A DNA stretch of 64,000 bases from Solen grandis (Eukaryota > Mollusca > Bivalvia > Adapedonta > Solenidae), in assembly GCA_021229015.1 (NCBI GenBank), contig CM037778.1, positions 18,483,214-18,547,213 of the forward strand, in the 5' to 3' direction. A model generated the notes under the pieces. That model worked only from the letters and a program-made list of their open reading frames with translations. It was not told the origin of the DNA and ran no database searches. Below are positions 47,241-57,469 of this stretch, in pieces. The stretch's first letter is position 1, and every line of letters starts with the position of its first letter. The translations under genes were made by a program, and so were the position numbers.

Positions 47241-47418
47241 ATTGATTCTGGTTAAAACTTAACCAGCCTTATGGAGGTTGGTTATTTTAACCAATATTAG
47301 AGTTGGTTAAATTTTAACTATTTTTTTATACAATCGCAAACCATGATTTAAACCATGATTTTAACCAAAACATGATTTTAACCAATGGTTACATTTTAAC
47401 CAAGGTTTATACAATTGG
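47241..47418. repeat. Likely right end of the Harbinger transposon
   Basis: Non-coding sequence upstream of the transposase start is made of repeated TTTTAACCA and inverted GGTTAAA motifs, ending near ACCAAGGTTTATACAATTGG. Immediately beyond it the LINE endonuclease reading begins. The matching left terminus should lie in or left of the gap, so the inverted repeat cannot be verified here. Confidence 0.4.
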
Positions 47419-48590
47419 CTGCTGGTTTGCAGCCTATGTGACCATTCCAGTCACCACAAACAAACAGTTCTTCCGAGGCTGGAATAGTTGCAACAAGGCT
47501 CTGCAGCTGCTCATAGAAATGATTCTTCACATCATCACTAAGGCCAACCCGGGGGGCATAGATACACACAACGAAGTAAACTACCTTTCTCACCACTATC
47601 CGTACCAGCATTATACTATCAGATAACCGCTTCACCTCAAACACATTTTCCCACCATTTCTCAGCAAGGAGAACTCCCACTCCTCCTGTGCCTTTATTAT
47701 TTCCAGACCAGAAGAACTTGCACTGGGTGTCTTTACCAGAAATTTTTCGAGTGCCTTCGTTTCTCCATCTGGACTCCTGGAGGCAAAGGATGTCTATTCT
47801 CCTACGGGACATGGTCTCCACAACTTCATTTGCTTAATCCCGAATCGTGCCTACATTTAGGGACCCAATGCGGAACATCTCTGGGCGTTCGTAGGATTTG
47901 CCATGTTGGCCGGACCCTGCAGACCCACGCACCCTGAGGTCCGCCAAGCCCGAGACACTACCAGCTGCACTATTGCTGCTGGCACTGCCAGGTTTTCTTC
48001 TTTGTAGACAAGACATGTTAAATATTAGGCGGTTTTTACAGCCGGATGCCTTTCCTTGGCTAACTTGAGACACTAATGGCAGTCCAAGGCCCCCACCGTT
48101 CCCAACTGACTAGGGCTAGTGTGCTCTGGAGATTTTTCTCCGACCACTGCTGATACACACCGTAACATCATTCAAATCGAAACTCGCTGCATCAGCTATT
48201 GCCACCCTGGTTGTGACAGGCTATTTAAAAAGAAATAACTCTTGCCATTTGACCGAATGGCTGGGAGTCTGTTAATAGGAACCAGGGTTTTATCACACAC
48301 TGGTGGGTTTGGCATGCCTTATGTCTTGGGACAGACCAACCCCGAGTCCCTTACAGTTTAGCCTGAGGATACGAGATGCTCAGTTACCATGTGTCACCAT
48401 GAAGAGGCACTGTATAGGGCTTTGTCATAAAGAGGCTATATACTGGCAAGGAAGACTTACTCACTCGGCTTCCTTTTCACTAAAACTAGCTAACCAGCGG
48501 TGTGAGCTGAAAGCGAGAGGTGTCAAACACACAGACACTATGCACAACACACTAGACGCTTCACATGATCCATTACGACACACTATATAA
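47419..48590 (-). pseudogene. Non-LTR retrotransposon fragment: 5' region and apurinic-type endonuclease
   Basis: The minus strand encodes an endonuclease/exonuclease/phosphatase-fold domain of the kind found in RTE-like retrotransposons (often mis-annotated as craniofacial development protein 2). Motifs run RIGSLNVGTIRD, DILCLQESRW (catalytic Glu), GTGGVGVLLAEKWW, VCIYAPRVG and VCGDWNGHIG (Asp and Asn of the active site). An in-frame TAA at about 47833 follows GTIRD, where the family reads through, so the copy is dead. The reading ends just after GHIG, where the Harbinger end begins, and no reverse transcriptase follows. The sequence 48074-48590 is probably its 5' untranslated region (inference). 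Confidence 0.75.
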
Positions 48591-49570
48591 GGTTTTATAT
48601 CTGTGATATGAAGTAAAACTTATGATATTAGGTTACATTTATGTGATATGAGGTAATATTTATGTTATAACATGTATTTGATATGAGGTAACATTTATGT
48701 GATAAGAGGTAACATGCGAGTTGACCAGGATGGAGGTCGTGACCGTTCTTGACCAAGGATTAAATCTCCAGAAATACATGCAATATATCTATACTTTATA
48801 AAACTATATGAAATGCAACTGTTTGTAATAATTTTACATCTTAATATGTTTGTTTGTTAGGTTTAACGTCCCAATGTCTACTTGAGAAAGATATAGTGAT
48901 GCCAAACTGCAGTAATATGCCGTAGGCATGTGGCATGATACCACACCCAGTCACATTATCCTGAAACCGGGTCAACCAGTCTTGGATCTACCCTTATATG
49001 CTGAGCTATACCAGCACCATTCTTACGCTTTTGGTATGTTGCTGTAGGAAATCGATCCCACAAGGCAAACGGTACCGGTTCTAAATATGTATATGTATTA
49101 GAAATAATATTAGAAAGCAATTATACTTCAGAACTAAAAATATAATACAGCCATATATATAACAAATATATATCATATGACTTTATATAAAACAGTTATA
49201 TAAAATATAACATATTTTTTTGGAATTTAAAAATTAAATCAATTTACTATACATAACTATATTGATACATTGTTTATGAAATTAATAAGTTGAAACTTAT
49301 TTCTTTTACGTCGATTGGGAAAAGAGTATATCTTATATTGATATCAGTCGAAAGTTAAGGGTTCGATGAGTACTATTTACTTACGTGTCTTTCAATTGTA
49401 CATTGTGCCAGGCACTGGCGTAGCTTCCTTTAAGCAAAGTAGGCACGTGCCTAAACCTATATTTTCTCAGGCTAAGATAAAAATATAAACGTGCTAAAAT
49501 CAAAAAAAAAAAACTGTGGGGAGAAAATGTAATACAACGAGGTTTAAACTTTAACAGCGGATTTCTTTAA
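48591..49570. repeat. Copy 1 of a ~1-kb duplicated segment with a minisatellite edge
   Basis: It starts with imperfect gtgatatgaggtaacatttat repeats (48600-48715), then GCGAGTTGACCAGGATGG, a SINE remnant, and an AT-rich stretch to TTTAACAGCGGATTTCTT (about 49552-49569). The same order recurs at 59760-60885. There is no gene. Confidence 0.8.
48848..49082 (-). mobile_element. tRNA-derived SINE, 5'-deleted
   Basis: The reverse complement carries the tail GTTAAACC/(AAAC)n at 48848-48868 and the body (TGATACCACACCCAGTCACA). Box B remains (aatcgatcccac near 49050), but box A and the start are missing. It is the same family as 5681-5977. The copy near 60.2 kb shows a similar truncation, so the deletion predates the local duplication. 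Confidence 0.75.
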
Positions 49571-51112
49571 AACAATATTTCCCCATTGCCGCTACAACAA
49601 AACACTTTTTTACAGTTTTCTTTATTTCTTCAATTATAAAAAAAACACACACACACATAAAAAATGCTTAATATGCTTTTTTCTATTACTGTATATTTGT
49701 GTGTGTGCAAAATGCATAGTCAACAAAGATATGAAACTATCCAAAATAACGGGGGTTTTCGTGAAAAATTGTGAACGGGATTTGAACGAATTAACAAATC
49801 GCAGTCAGACTCTCTACAGTATAACTCATTAAAGAAATATGCGAGTTAACGAGACGTTTATATATTTGGCTTTATTGGCAATACATTGAAGGGAATACTC
49901 AATATGTTTATAATTTATATGAGCAATCTTACAAATCTTACGTTATCTCGCTATTACATGATCGTACGTTTTACTATCCGCCCCAAAGCAAACGAACAAG
50001 AAATTTATAAATAAAGGAACACAGGGAGATAATCAATGTATTGCACGCATGCCGCAAATTTACCAATATTTATAAAACAGAAGATATGTAAAATAACAAC
50101 ATCTCAACTGTTTTCTTTAAAGATGCTTAATAAGCGACAAAATGTAACTTGATGAATACAAACATTCACACTTAAGGCGTGGTTTGTTTAACTTTTATCA
50201 ATATAAAAGATGATGAAAACGATGTAATGATATTTAAAGTTACAATTACTATGAATATGATATGTTGCTCTTTTTTTGTACACACGGAATACCTTTTTCA
50301 AATAACTATAAACGCTTCACACTTCTGTGGGCGGAGCCAAAAAGCGCGCTATTATGTCACGTGATTCCTGTTAAGTCGAAATACTTAATGATTAAGAGCA
50401 GCTCTTAACGGGTCCCGTTCAGTGATTTCATTGGCTGAAAATGTAGGTTATGTTCTATATGGGTTAAACGGCCAAAAACATAACAGTTATCACTGAACTA
50501 TTTATAGATGAAGCAAATATCCTCTGAAAACATTTTCATTTTATCGAGTCTATTAAAGTCTAAGATAAAGACTCAGTAGATTAACAGGAGATTACTGATT
50601 TCTATTTAACAAGTAATATCAAGTTACATCTATATCAAAATTGGATGAAAATACTTAGTTTGATACTAACATAACAATAGGCTATTGTGACGTCAGACCC
50701 AGATAACTCTGCTTACTCGGGCAGTATCGTAGTTACCTCAGATTCTACAGTATGCACAGCAATGAAAATTCCATTGTTTCATATATCATGTTAAAGTTCA
50801 ATAAATGAATATTCGTCAAGTCATGTTACATAAATATAAATGAAGTTATTGGTTTTAGAGTGTAGTGTGTACTGTGAAGAGATAAGCGCTGTAAGTGAGG
50901 AATAAAAGTTATTTCGGCCCAGTATAGTGATTATAAAATTGAAATTATAATTATTTATATGTATATTTATGATGTCGTGAACTTTTTTTACGGATTGTAC
51001 TGTTGTATATTGTATAGTGTTTGTATGTATCACAATGTATTACATATTAGCCATGTTTGCATGAACCGTTTATTATGTGTTCTGCCAATGGCATATTGTA
51101 TTGCCGATATGC

Positions 51113-51141
51113 CTAATAAATTGAGTTGAGTTGAGTTGAGA
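51113..51141 (+). repeat. (TTGAG)n tract after AATAAA, probable retroposon 3' tail
   Basis: AATAAATTGAGTTGAG continues as about five TTGAG copies at the end of a short AT-rich block. Pentameric tails after AATAAA are common at the 3' ends of some LINEs and SINEs. No coding part or second copy is in this window, so this is only a suggestion. Confidence 0.35.
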
Positions 51142-53319
51142 TATATACAGCAGCTCGCTCACAGAAGATCGGTGGAAATAAAAATAATTTACTATCCCTC
51201 ATAAATGTGGATGAAGTTTGTTTTCTGAATAATAAACTCGGGTAGTGTAGATAACATTGCACGGGAAAGTACTATCTTTGCAAACGCACACATCGAGGAA
51301 ATCGGTTAAATGTAGAAAAGGGCATCCGCGAAGCAGGTCCCTGCGGTACCACGTGACATGTTAAAAAAACGTGGCGTCTGCATCAGTTCCGGGTAGCGAA
51401 TTCGTAAGTTCAGCATGTGAAGTAAGCGCATGCGCAAGAGTAATGTGATCAGTAATTTTTACAGTATAGGAAATAGAATTTCTAAATATATGTTTTATCA
51501 TTAAAACATAAATTCAATAACATTTGTAACGCTATTCCTTGGGATGGACCACCAATGGCCATCTGTGAACGAGCTACTTTAAGAGCTCAATCTACTAAAT
51601 ACAGGAAGATGTCCATCTTAGTTGAACATTTATCAGAAGCGTCACACTGTACATTAGATGTACAAAACACTCATACATTTCCGATATTTCTGCTTGATTT
51701 CCGACATTACACGGTCGCAAAAGTGGTGCAATATTCATTCCTAATTCAAGTACATTGAAGGACAATGTCGCGGGAGTGGTTTGCATTTTCGTAGGTTATT
51801 ATTGTGAAAATTCGTTCCGTCATACAGGTAATCTTTCTGTCTGCTTTAAGTTAGAGAGTGTCTATTCTAGTAGTTCTTCTTGCAACAAAATATTGTTTAA
51901 AAAAACAACAGAAATTTCATTAATTTTAAATTAATACATTATGAGTAACGTCACGTGTAATTTATATTGCTTTAATTTGAAGATTAATTAATAACTTAAT
52001 TACCTAATTTGTACTCATTTACTTTAATAGTCATATATATTAAATATGTACTTGTTCATGCAGTGCAGAAATGCCACCAGTAATTAAGCTGACAGACGCT
52101 CTACGGTATAATTCATAAAAGAAATCTGTGAGCTAACGAGAGGCTTATATATTTGGTTTTATTGGCAATAAATTGAAGGGACAACTCAATATGTGTATAA
52201 TTTATATGAGCAATCTTACACATCTTACGTTATCTCGCTTTTACATGATCGTACACTTAAAAGTTTTACTATCCGCCCCCAAAGCAAACGACAAGAAAAT
52301 TTTTAATAAGGAACACAGGGAGATTATCATTGTATTTGTACACCTGCCAGTAATACCCGAAAGGGGAGTTTGTGCAGTATATATAGATAGATAGATAGAC
52401 ATGCCGCAAATTTACCAATATTTGTAAAACAGAAGATATGTAAAATAACAACATCTCAACTGCTTAATAAGCGAAAAAATGTAACTTGATGAATACAAAC
52501 ATTCACAATTAAGGTGTGGTTTGTTTTACTTGTATCAATATAAAAATAGATATAGTTAAGATTTGGGCACCTTGCTAAAGTCTTGCAGACGATCGAATTA
52601 AATTACCTGAATGTTGAAGAATATTATTGGAAAGTTAATGATTTGAATTCATATTGGGAAGAGTGCGATAAATGTACAATGAAGTTTAAAATTAACGGTG
52701 ATGAAAATGTACTTTTTTTCAATGTACATGCTCCATTTCGAGGGAAATAGAAGGATGTAGTTCCTATATACGTCATATTCCTTTGTCGTCGTGTATAGAA
52801 CTTTAACAAGACGGTATATTTTTATTTACTGAAACTTGTCATGATGCGGGAATAAAATGTGACATCGTTAAAGAACGCAGTTTAGATGTAAATAAAAGGA
52901 TTGAACTGCACATTTTGATGACTTATCAGGATATGAACTACACTGGGGTTATTCAAAGTGGTCGGTGAAGTCATTCGGACCCCACCCACGAAATTATTAA
53001 ATCAAGATAGATGCTAGTTGATATGTATCACTTTCGGTTTAAAAAGGACACAGCATTTGGTCACTTAACTTTTATTTCAACACCTTTATATCAGTTTGTA
53101 CATGTAGTAGTATCTGATTTAATACGAAGCCTTAAATGCAATTAGATGGTCCAAAATTGTTTTAAACAAGTAATATTTTAAACAATCTGTACGAAAAGGT
53201 GCTATACGATATTTTATATTTAATTATTTTAAAATAATGTATAGATAGAACAATGTTTCACTTTCATTAGATCTAATTTATTTTGTGCGACATTCAAATA
53301 ATCCAAGCGCATGACCCAT

Positions 53320-53336
53320 TTTCTTTTTGTCTTTAG
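53320..53336 (+). promoter_or_regulatory. Splice acceptor upstream of the GPCR coding exon
   Basis: A pyrimidine tract TTTCTTTTTGTCTTTAG ends 5 bases before the ATG. It implies a non-coding 5' exon further left and makes an earlier non-ATG start unlikely. Confidence 0.6.
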
Positions 53337-53341
53337 TGCAC

Positions 53342-54571
53342 ATGACGTCAGCAAATATGGATAACACAACTTCCGGTTATATGCAAACTACATCAAATTC
53401 AACTGAGGATGATGTCATTATCTATCCCGGATTTGAATTCGAGAGAGACGTGTATCTGTATATTTGGCCAATACTGGTTCTGGTAACTTGCGGGGTAAAT
53501 GTTGTTGTCGTCATGGTGTTGTTGAGGAAAAAGTTGCGTAATCCTACAAACATAATTTTGGCGGCTATTGCAATGTCGGACTCTCTCACTGGATTTGTGA
53601 CACTTCCGGTCTATATAATGGTTTATACCCGATGGGAGCCGGCAAGAGACTCTCCGACAGTGCCTGGTGATTTAAGCTACGATTATTCAGATCTAAACAC
53701 CACATACTATTATAAGATGTATGGTAACATAAGCGACTACGACCCGAGCTCAGAAGAGAGAGAACCTGCATATAATTTGACGCCTACGCTCTGCCAGGCC
53801 TTCATGGTGACAAAGCTCTACGTTTCACACTCCTTCCACACGATGTCAATTTGGATGACCCTTTTCCTTGGATTTCAGCGATCTATTGTGGTGTGTTTCC
53901 CCTTTAAAGCGGAACGGCTCTTCACAAACATGAAAGTAGTTGTGGTCTGTGGATGCATTTGTTTGTTTGCACCAGTGTTTAATATTTACCATGCTCTAGA
54001 CGACAAAATAAGCAATGGACGATTTTGCCAATGGAAAATTGTGTCAGGGTGCGTAGATGCAACCTGTGCATATATCTGGATATCATTCTTCTTCACGCAG
54101 TGTTTTCCTTGTATCGCTATGCTATTTTTCACTATTATATTTATTTCAAATCTGAAAAGAGGTATTGGAATCATTTCAGAAAGTTCAACACTACAGAGAA
54201 ATCGTCGGCGTAGAGAAAACAGGCGTATGTCAATCATAGTGACACTAATTGCGACATTTTTTCTCATACCGGAAGTACCCTACGGTGGTTTTCTAATCTA
54301 CGTCGTGATTTCAGAGACATATGGCTATCCCCAGATACTCGAAACCAATCGCAAAATCTACGCTGCGTACGAAATTTTACTTGTTCTGTCTTTTCATGCT
54401 AACTTTTGGATCTACTTTATCTACAATTCCCGATTCAGAACGGAGTTTAAGGCAATGTTTTACATACGTATGTCCAGAATAGCAAGAAGTTTAAGCTTTT
54501 CCGCGCAAGATTCGTCGAAAGGAAACACCGGCACCAACCATAGGAAAAAGTCCACGGGCACGAATGAATAA
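53342..54571 (+). CDS. Rhodopsin-class neuropeptide-type G protein-coupled receptor, 409 aa
   Basis: A seven-helix plasma-membrane receptor. I chose the ATG at 53342 because the open frame upstream is preceded by a splice acceptor (CTTTAG ending at 53336). Helices run roughly 38-62, 70-95, 153-178, 197-217, 243-269, 295-322 and 338-361. Class A marks: Asn53 (GVN) in helix 1, Asp80 (AMSD) in helix 2, Cys151 at the top of helix 3 and Cys229 in loop 2 as the likely disulfide. The DRY motif is FQR (178-180), and the helix 7 NPxxY is NFWIY (354-358). Helix 1-2 LRNPTN and helix 7 NFWIY fit the FMRFamide/sex-peptide/myosuppressin-like branch; the ligand is unknown. Asn8, 19, 119, 129 and 145 are glycosylation sequons. 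Extracellular loop 1 is unusually long (about 55 residues, rich in Asp and Tyr). The basic loop 3 (RNRRRRENRR) and Ser/Thr-rich tail suit G protein and arrestin contact. It appears intact. Confidence 0.92.
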   Translation: MTSANMDNTTSGYMQTTSNSTEDDVIIYPGFEFERDVYLYIWPILVLVTCGVNVVVVMVLLRKKLRNPTNIILAAIAMSDSLTGFVTLPVYIMVYTRWEPARDSPTVPGDLSYDYSDLNTTYYYKMYGNISDYDPSSEEREPAYNLTPTLCQAFMVTKLYVSHSFHTMSIWMTLFLGFQRSIVVCFPFKAERLFTNMKVVVVCGCICLFAPVFNIYHALDDKISNGRFCQWKIVSGCVDATCAYIWISFFFTQCFPCIAMLFFTIIFISNLKRGIGIISESSTLQRNRRRRENRRMSIIVTLIATFFLIPEVPYGGFLIYVVISETYGYPQILETNRKIYAAYEILLVLSFHANFWIYFIYNSRFRTEFKAMFYIRMSRIARSLSFSAQDSSKGNTGTNHRKKSTGTNE

Positions 54572-54724
54572 CGCCAAGAGAGTAAATGCACCAAATATAG
54601 CGAGTAATTCACATCTCCAACTTAAAGTAGCACTTACAAATTGACAAAAGTTTTGTTTGATTTTACCCATCTGTCTATTATACAAATGTATAACTGATAA
54701 ATGCATATATGTACATTTGTCCTA

Positions 54725-54960
54725 CCATATTGATCATATAGAGAGATCATATTCAACCACATTGATATTATAAAACCAGAAGGACCATCTATAACCAGAG
54801 AGACCATTATACAACCATACTAATCATATAGAGGGATCACATAAAACCATATTGATATCATAAAACCAGAGGGACCATATACAATCAGGAATAATATACA
54901 ACTATATTGATCATATTGTTCGTATACAACTTGAGATATCATATACAACCAGACGATTCA
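54725..54960. repeat. Imperfect minisatellite downstream of the GPCR
   Basis: Repeats of about 20-35 bp built from tgatcatatagagagatcata and aaaccagagggaccatatacaa alternate with many substitutions. No function is apparent. Confidence 0.7.
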
Positions 54961-55011
54961 CGTACAGTGATTTATTAACACCACCAGCATGTAATTAGAG
55001 GATAATTGCTT

Positions 55012-55147
55012 GTTTTTGGTGTAAGATCGATTAATAATTTCACTGAGTGAACATAAAAGTGATATTTTCACGAGTGGCGAAGCCACTATTGAAAGTGTAT
55101 CTTTTTATGTTCAAGAATGAAATTATACATCGATCTTTCACCAAAAC
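55012..55147. mobile_element. Palindromic foldback element (about 136 bp)
   Basis: The two halves are near-perfect inverse copies. The left arm runs from GTTTTTGGTGTAAGATCGA through TTCACTGAGTGAACATAAAA to GAGTGGC. The right arm is the reverse (GCCACT ... TTATGTTCAAGAATGAAATT ... TCGATCTTTCACCAAAA), with only GAA between them. This suggests a small foldback MITE; no clear target duplication was found. Confidence 0.6.
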
Positions 55148-56444
55148 ATTTTTTTTTCTTTTCATTTAATGCTTTAAAGGCCAGAAATTAGCTGTGTTAT
55201 TCACGAAAAACGTAAAAATTAGCGGGATTATCCGCTTGCGTGACGTTATTTATGACGTCATTTCTTGCGTAAAACCAGCACAATTGACGCTCTGTTCAAT
55301 TATTACGTGGGGTCGGGTTCAAGTTCCTGATAATTTCCCTGTTTGATTGATAATTTCCCTGTTCAAAACAGTGAAATTAAATCATTAAATAAAATGTATT
55401 TAACTCTGAATTTCAAGATTATCCCTGACATAAGAATTAAACGTTAGCGGACGCTTACAAACATAATGCCGGTAGTCGATATCTAAAATAATCTCTAAAC
55501 ATGACCCAAATACATATATAGTTTCTATTTTGATCAACATTCCATACAATAAACACACTATCAAATCGCATCTGAAATTTATACCATAAAGAAAAATAAG
55601 ATGCGCTTATAAGTCACCGCTAACTAACGGTCATTTTGCCACCGTATGTGGCCACTAAACATAGAATAAACATAAAAATGATTATTCTAACTGTAAGTAT
55701 TTTCAATCTGTTAATTCTTTTATTCTTTATATTTTTTTTCGTTTTTTTTTTTTTTCTGTATTAAAATGGATAAAGGTTTATTTTTGAAAGAAACAGTATA
55801 ATTTGAACATAAACATACATATGAACGTACATGTATTTAATTTTGATTTTCAACAAAAAGTTGAACAGTTTAGCACATGTATCATTTTACTGTTTTACAT
55901 ATTAACTCTTCTAAAACTTGTCAACATTTTACATGTACTTTTATAGAAAAAACAGTTCTATGATTCAGTATTTGCAATTTGTATATAGTATCAAAACGAC
56001 GTGTATTGCTTCAACTAAAGGGTTTAAAGAAATAGTCAAATTCAAGTGTTGATTTCAGGCTATGAACAAGCAATGATTTGGGTGAAAATAATCCGTGTTA
56101 CAATTATTTGTTAATTTTTGAATGACTGTAAAGAAGTCTTAAATAAAAGTGGGAAATATACTTAAGGACTTTGAAAACACACGCCTGTATTACATGTATA
56201 TGTTTGTTGTTTTTTACACGAAAAAGAATTTCGAAAAATTCCGTCAAATATATATCATATATTTACTTTATAAAACATAAACTTCACAGGAGAAAAAAAA
56301 TAATGAAAAATGTTGAAAAGTGTATGCACGTAGTAAGTCCTTTCGTTGTAAAAACACGTTTATCCAGAGCGTGCGTTTTCAAAGTTCTTAAGTATAGTTG
56401 ATAACTAAAGCGATAAACATTTTCAGGAATCGTTGATGTTCTCT
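55148..56444. other. AT-rich interval, nothing identified
   Basis: Contains poly(T) near 55735-55755 and scattered short open frames without exon-like features. A 3' untranslated region for the minus-strand gene ending at 56445 is expected in its right part. Confidence 0.5.
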
Positions 56445-56717
56445 CTAGTACTCAAGCTTTTCCACCGTATTGGAATATTTTGCGAGTGCCAACATTGACG
56501 TCACATATGTATACGGCTCAGAGCTCCAAAATGGCCAGTAATCCGGGTAGTGATTGTAACCATGGAAATCGACGGGGGGTAACATTCCGTCGATCCTTTG
56601 TTTCAGCAACTTCTGGTATTCCTCTTCGGGTACAACTCCCTGCATGCCGAACATGTAGAGCGCCTCTGGGTCGGTTGTGTTGTCCACCCGGCGATTCATT
56701 GGATAGAAGGGGTATGT
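56445..56717 (-). CDS. Terminal exon of an unrecognised tyrosine-rich protein, copy 1
   Basis: The last 90 residues are read on the minus strand after a splice acceptor (CACATTTTATTTTCAG) at phase 0, and end KLEY-TAG. The N-terminal third has NRRVDNTTDPEAL, then MQGVVPEEEYQKLL. The C-terminal 39 residues (from PVDFHGYNHYPDYW to YSNTVE) are rich in Tyr, Trp and Pro. I do not recognise the family. A paralogous exon lies 6.2 kb away at 62626-62946 on the same strand. Upstream exons were not found. The strongly conserved C-terminus, intact frame and shared acceptor phase argue that it is a real coding exon. Confidence 0.7.
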   Translation of the reverse strand, partial: TYPFYPMNRRVDNTTDPEALYMFGMQGVVPEEEYQKLLKQRIDGMLPPVDFHGYNHYPDYWPFWSSEPYTYVTSMLALAKYSNTVEKLEY

Positions 56718-56959
56718 CTGAAAATAAAATGTGTTCTGATCATGGGATGGAAGATAAGGTTGATATCCGTGCAATGGTTGACACAGGGGAATCCTTATCA
56801 AATTGAGCAGGGAACAACGTATATAGCATCCGGTATTAAATTTCTGTCTCGGGCGGGGCTAGTGCTTTATACATCGAGATATACAGTAATTCAACATGGC
56901 TAGTCACTTTACCTTGACCATAATCAACGCTCCTTGACCCTCTGGAGGTTACCACTGGC

Positions 56960-57469
56960 AATTAAGCATTTGCATGCAGCTTTCATACTTTCAGGTTTTC
57001 TCGTTTGATTTAGGGCCTACTCTCAACATATATATGATATAAGATGACCTATGCTTAATATGAGATGATATATGAGTGTGTAACATAGTATAATACAAGG
57101 TAACATATGTAGGATACAAGGTAACATGTGTAGTGTGTGAATACAAGGTAACATATGTTCCATAAGAGGTAACATATGTAGGATATGAGGTAACATATGT
57201 AGGATATGAGGTAACATACATAGGATACAACGTAACAAATGTAGGATACTAGTTAACATATGTAGGAATCTAGGTAACATATATAACATGAGGTAACATA
57301 TTTAGGATACAAGATAACATATGTAGGACACAAGGTAGCATATGTAGGATACGAGTTAACATATGTATGATACAAGGTAACATATGTAGAATACAAGGTA
57401 ACATATGTAGGATTCAAGGTAACATATGTAGGATATGAGGTAGCATATTTAGGATATAAGGTAACATAT
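56960..57469. repeat. Minisatellite, ~20-bp unit (left part)
   Basis: Repeats of ggtaacatatgtaggatac and variants run from about 57050 to 57469; 56960-57050 is non-repetitive. The array resumes at 59498 after an intervening 2-kb insertion. Minus-strand open frames here (ValThrSerTyr repeats) are by-products of the repeat. Confidence 0.85.

Larger units (their letters stand above)
49571..53341. other. AT-rich interval with no supported gene; contains an internal duplication
   Basis: I found no convincing coding exon. About 49795-50165 and 52085-52515 are diverged copies (shared phrases include tttattggcaata-attgaaggga, caatcttaca, actatccgcccc, catgccgcaaatttaccaatattt). A five-copy TTGAG tract follows AATAAA near 51116. 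The 53320-53336 stretch is a good splice acceptor for the receptor gene (ttctttttgtctttag), so a non-coding first exon and promoter may lie somewhere in this interval. Confidence 0.5.

Noticed and set aside
53327..53341. Longer GPCR start at a TTG upstream of the ATG
   Set aside because: Those codons overlap a splice acceptor, and TTG starts are not expected in an animal gene.
56991..57289. Minus-strand open frames made of VTSYPTY or LPHILHM repeats
   Set aside because: By-product of the ~20-bp minisatellite, whose unit happens to lack stop codons in two frames.
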